Source: an uncultured Clostridia bacterium
GTDB lineage: Bacteria; Bacillota; Dehalobacteriia; UBA4068
Assembly (NCBI GenBank): GCA_944393575.1
Contig: CALYAP010000015.1
Span: 1 to 62,062, forward strand
Direction of reading: 5' to 3'
DNA length: 62,062 nt
Under the pieces are notes generated by a model. That model did no database searches. It was not told the origin of the DNA and saw only the letters and a program-made list of their open reading frames with translations. The translations under genes and the position numbers were made by a program. Below, piece by piece: positions 60,423 to 62,062 of the stretch. Numbering within the stretch: the stretch's first letter is position 1; every line of letters starts with the position of its first letter.

Positions 60423-61534
60423 TAAACCGCCCTTCTTTCTTGCATCCGGCCTTCTTCTTTCATAATAAAATCAATGACAGCATCAGTATCGAAATGCATT
60501 CTGAAGCGATGCATGCTGTGGCGAATATCCGCCAGCTTTAACTCATTATTGATAAGAAAAGCGATCTGCTCAGCATAACTGGAAGGTTTACCAGACAATT
60601 GTTTACCCAAACCATTGCGGACGATAAAATTACAATTTTTGATTTCCTGTTCTAATGTGGGAGGAAACAACAGCAATGGCAGCTCTGCACCTATCGCCTC
60701 AAAAGTACTGATCCCGCCTGGCTTAGTCAGAAAAAGATCCGCCTGGGCCATACGTTGAGCCACATCATCGATGCAACCTAAAATTGTCAAATGAGGTAAA
60801 TCGGCAGCCACCAGCTTTTCCTTTAGCCTATTGTTTTTTCCACAAACAATGGTGGTATGTAAATTAGGTATATCAGACAAGGATTTATAAAAAGATTTGG
60901 TTTCCGGTAGCATGCCCAATCCACCGCCCATCAGCAACAACTCTTTTTTCTTCTGCCGCTTTGCTGCCTGGTTGATTGGATGAAACGCTGGGCTGATCGG
61001 AATGCCGCTAATGGCAATATCTTTCTCATCCACACCACGTTTGAGCAGAGCATTTTTCGTTTCCTCACAAGCCACTAAATAGAACGAGGTATCCGGATTA
61101 ACCCATACATTATGTACCCCAATGTCAGTAATACAAGTAATATGAGAGCAAGCGCCCTGATGAAGCCGCTTATACTCTGACACCAGATAAGAAGCAAATG
61201 AATAAGTAGTAATAACAATATCCGGCTGTTCCTGATCCAGATAACTGCTAAGCCGATGAAGCAAAAATTGCTCCGGTAATTTCAATGATTTAGGCAGCCC
61301 CTGCTCGTCATTGGTGATGCTTTTATTAGCCGAATTGACCAGTTTACCGCCATGCAACATCAGGCGGGTATAGCTCTTATAAATGGTCTGAAAATGGTTG
61401 GGAAAAGCTATTTGGTAAAAATCAGCTAAATAAGTCTGATGATGCGGGACAGCTTGCTGTAGGTGTTCTGTCAGCGTTTTAGCAGCTGAATAATGGCCCA
61501 TACCAAATTTACTGGTTAAAACAATGATTTTCAT
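60422..61534 (-). CDS. MGDG synthase/UgtP-like glycosyltransferase
   Basis: A 370-residue GT-B enzyme of family 28. The N-terminal domain starts I-I-V-L-T-S-K-F-G-M-G-H-Y-S-A-A, the diacylglycerol-glycosyltransferase signature. The C-terminal UDP-sugar site has T-K-P-G-G-I-S-T-F-E-A. The ATG at 61534 is used because AGGAGAG precedes it. Expected reaction: transfer of hexose from a UDP-sugar to a membrane lipid. It lies 21 bp or more after the histidine kinase gene and is coupled to the deacetylase. Confidence 0.87.
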   Translation of the reverse strand: MKIIVLTSKFGMGHYSAAKTLTEHLQQAVPHHQTYLADFYQIAFPNHFQTIYKSYTRLMLHGGKLVNSANKSITNDEQGLPKSLKLPEQFLLHRLSSYLDQEQPDIVITTYSFASYLVSEYKRLHQGACSHITCITDIGVHNVWVNPDTSFYLVACEETKNALLKRGVDEKDIAISGIPISPAFHPINQAAKRQKKKELLLMGGGLGMLPETKSFYKSLSDIPNLHTTIVCGKNNRLKEKLVAADLPHLTILGCIDDVAQRMAQADLFLTKPGGISTFEAIGAELPLLLFPPTLEQEIKNCNFIVRNGLGKQLSGKPSSYAEQIAFLINNELKLADIRHSMHRFRMHFDTDAVIDFIMKEEGRMQERRAV

Positions 61535-61573
61535 TTTTCTCTCCTGGTTCATCAGTCATAAAACTGTTATTGA

Positions 61574-62062
61574 TTAATTGTTGATACGGTCAAAGGTTAA
61601 AATAACCTTAAACAGGTCTCCATCCACAAAAAGCTCTAAAGTGCCTTTTTGCAGCTCAGTAAGGCTCCTGGCAATCGAAAGTCCTAATCCGCTGCCTTCG
61701 CTATTGCGCGAACTATCTGCCCGGACAAAACGCTCCAGCAGATCCTCAGCTGGGATATTGAGCAAATCGCGCGAAGTATTTTTGAGCGAAATCATCACTT
61801 TATCATTTGAGGCTGTCATTGCAATGAACACGCGGGTATTAGGCTGTGAATACTTGCAGATATTGTTAAGCAGATTATCAAATACCCGCCATAGTGAACG
61901 GCCATCGGCCAGAATGTAGACTCTTTCCTCCGGAACAGTGACTACACTTTCCAAATGAACGGTTCTAAATCTCTCCTGGTATTCCCCCATAATCTGGTTA
62001 ATAAATTCGGTCATATCAGTTCTAGTCAAATCCATCTGAATATTGCCGGTAGAAGCTTTAGA
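61574..62062 (-). CDS. Sensor histidine kinase, C-terminal part (cut by window edge)
   Basis: Only the last 162 codons are in the window; the frame is open to the right edge, so the true start lies beyond 62062. The segment holds the HATPase domain: N-box N-L-L-N-N-I-C-K-Y-S, F-box-like R-F-V-R-A-D-S-S-R and G-box G-S-G-L-G-L-S-I-A-R. The H-box is outside. It resembles the VanS/PhoR-type kinases common upstream of envelope genes and may regulate the three genes that follow. Confidence 0.85.
   Translation of the reverse strand, partial: SKASTGNIQMDLTRTDMTEFINQIMGEYQERFRTVHLESVVTVPEERVYILADGRSLWRVFDNLLNNICKYSQPNTRVFIAMTASNDKVMISLKNTSRDLLNIPAEDLLERFVRADSSRNSEGSGLGLSIARSLTELQKGTLELFVDGDLFKVILTFDRINN

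Noticed and set aside
1-62062. CRISPR arrays, toxin-antitoxin pairs or anti-phage systems
   Set aside because: No regularly spaced repeats, Cas genes, retron-like RNAs or recognised defence domains were seen on either strand.

Overview
The window looks like a chromosomal segment of an anaerobic, endospore-forming member of the Clostridia (low-to-mid GC Firmicutes). The evidence is an intact mother-cell sigma factor SigK (27421-28074), a 22-codon SpoVM-type micro-ORF (47550-47618), a SpoVB-like flippase, RemA, RqcH, a DnaD/DnaI-type loader pair, an exonuclease-DinG fusion, and conserved gene orders such as xerD-deoB-punA-pdp, argR-recN and yicC-(IHF)-remA-gmk-rpoZ-coaBC. An actinobacterial-type integration host factor inside that last block points to Clostridia lineages such as Peptococcaceae or Syntrophomonadaceae rather than Bacilli. 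No species can be named from the sequence.

Layout. (1) 1-7000 is the most accessory-looking part, all on the plus strand: two lipoprotein alpha/beta hydrolases, two flavodoxin-fold reductases with a four-cysteine motif, a MATE exporter broken by an in-frame TAA, an aldo/keto reductase and a split-barrel flavoprotein. A 43-bp imperfect direct repeat brackets the first four genes. (2) 7386-13861 holds a 68-aa orphan, a DMT permease, a P-type ATPase under a complete NiCo (czcD) riboswitch, then pyrE-leuA-acp. (3) 14095-24740 has a zinc macrodomain hydrolase, the minus-strand block nadK-argR-recN-DUF1648-HAD, a shikimate-kinase-like gene, and rbgA-rnhB-yraN and dxs-tlyA on the plus strand. (4) 24851-34741 is all minus strand: a hydrolase, yqeG, asparaginase II, sigK, a class B PBP, metK, coaBC, rpoZ, gmk, remA, IHF and yicC. 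(5) 34867-50999 has rqcH, a nucleoside-salvage operon led by xerD, an EF-G paralogue, a SpoVB-like flippase, surE-lepB, folE, spoVM, dinG and small conserved genes. (6) 51074-62062 has three tRNAs (Arg-CCG, Pro-TGG, Gln-CTG), a primosome-loader operon, two lipoproteins, nudC, and an envelope cluster (histidine kinase, glycosyltransferase, polysaccharide deacetylase, flippase-like protein) cut by the window edge.

How the genes connect. Most are housekeeping functions in recognisable Clostridia neighbourhoods. The signals that standard annotation would most likely miss are the spoVM micro-ORF, with a mother-cell-type promoter and a terminator that encodes its last residues; the metal riboswitch, which suggests that the adjacent ATPase exports Co/Ni/Fe rather than Ca; the probably leaderless spoVB-like transcript; and a Shine-Dalgarno sequence buried in the metK terminator. 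I did not see a CRISPR array, prophage, insertion sequence or an obvious new defence system.
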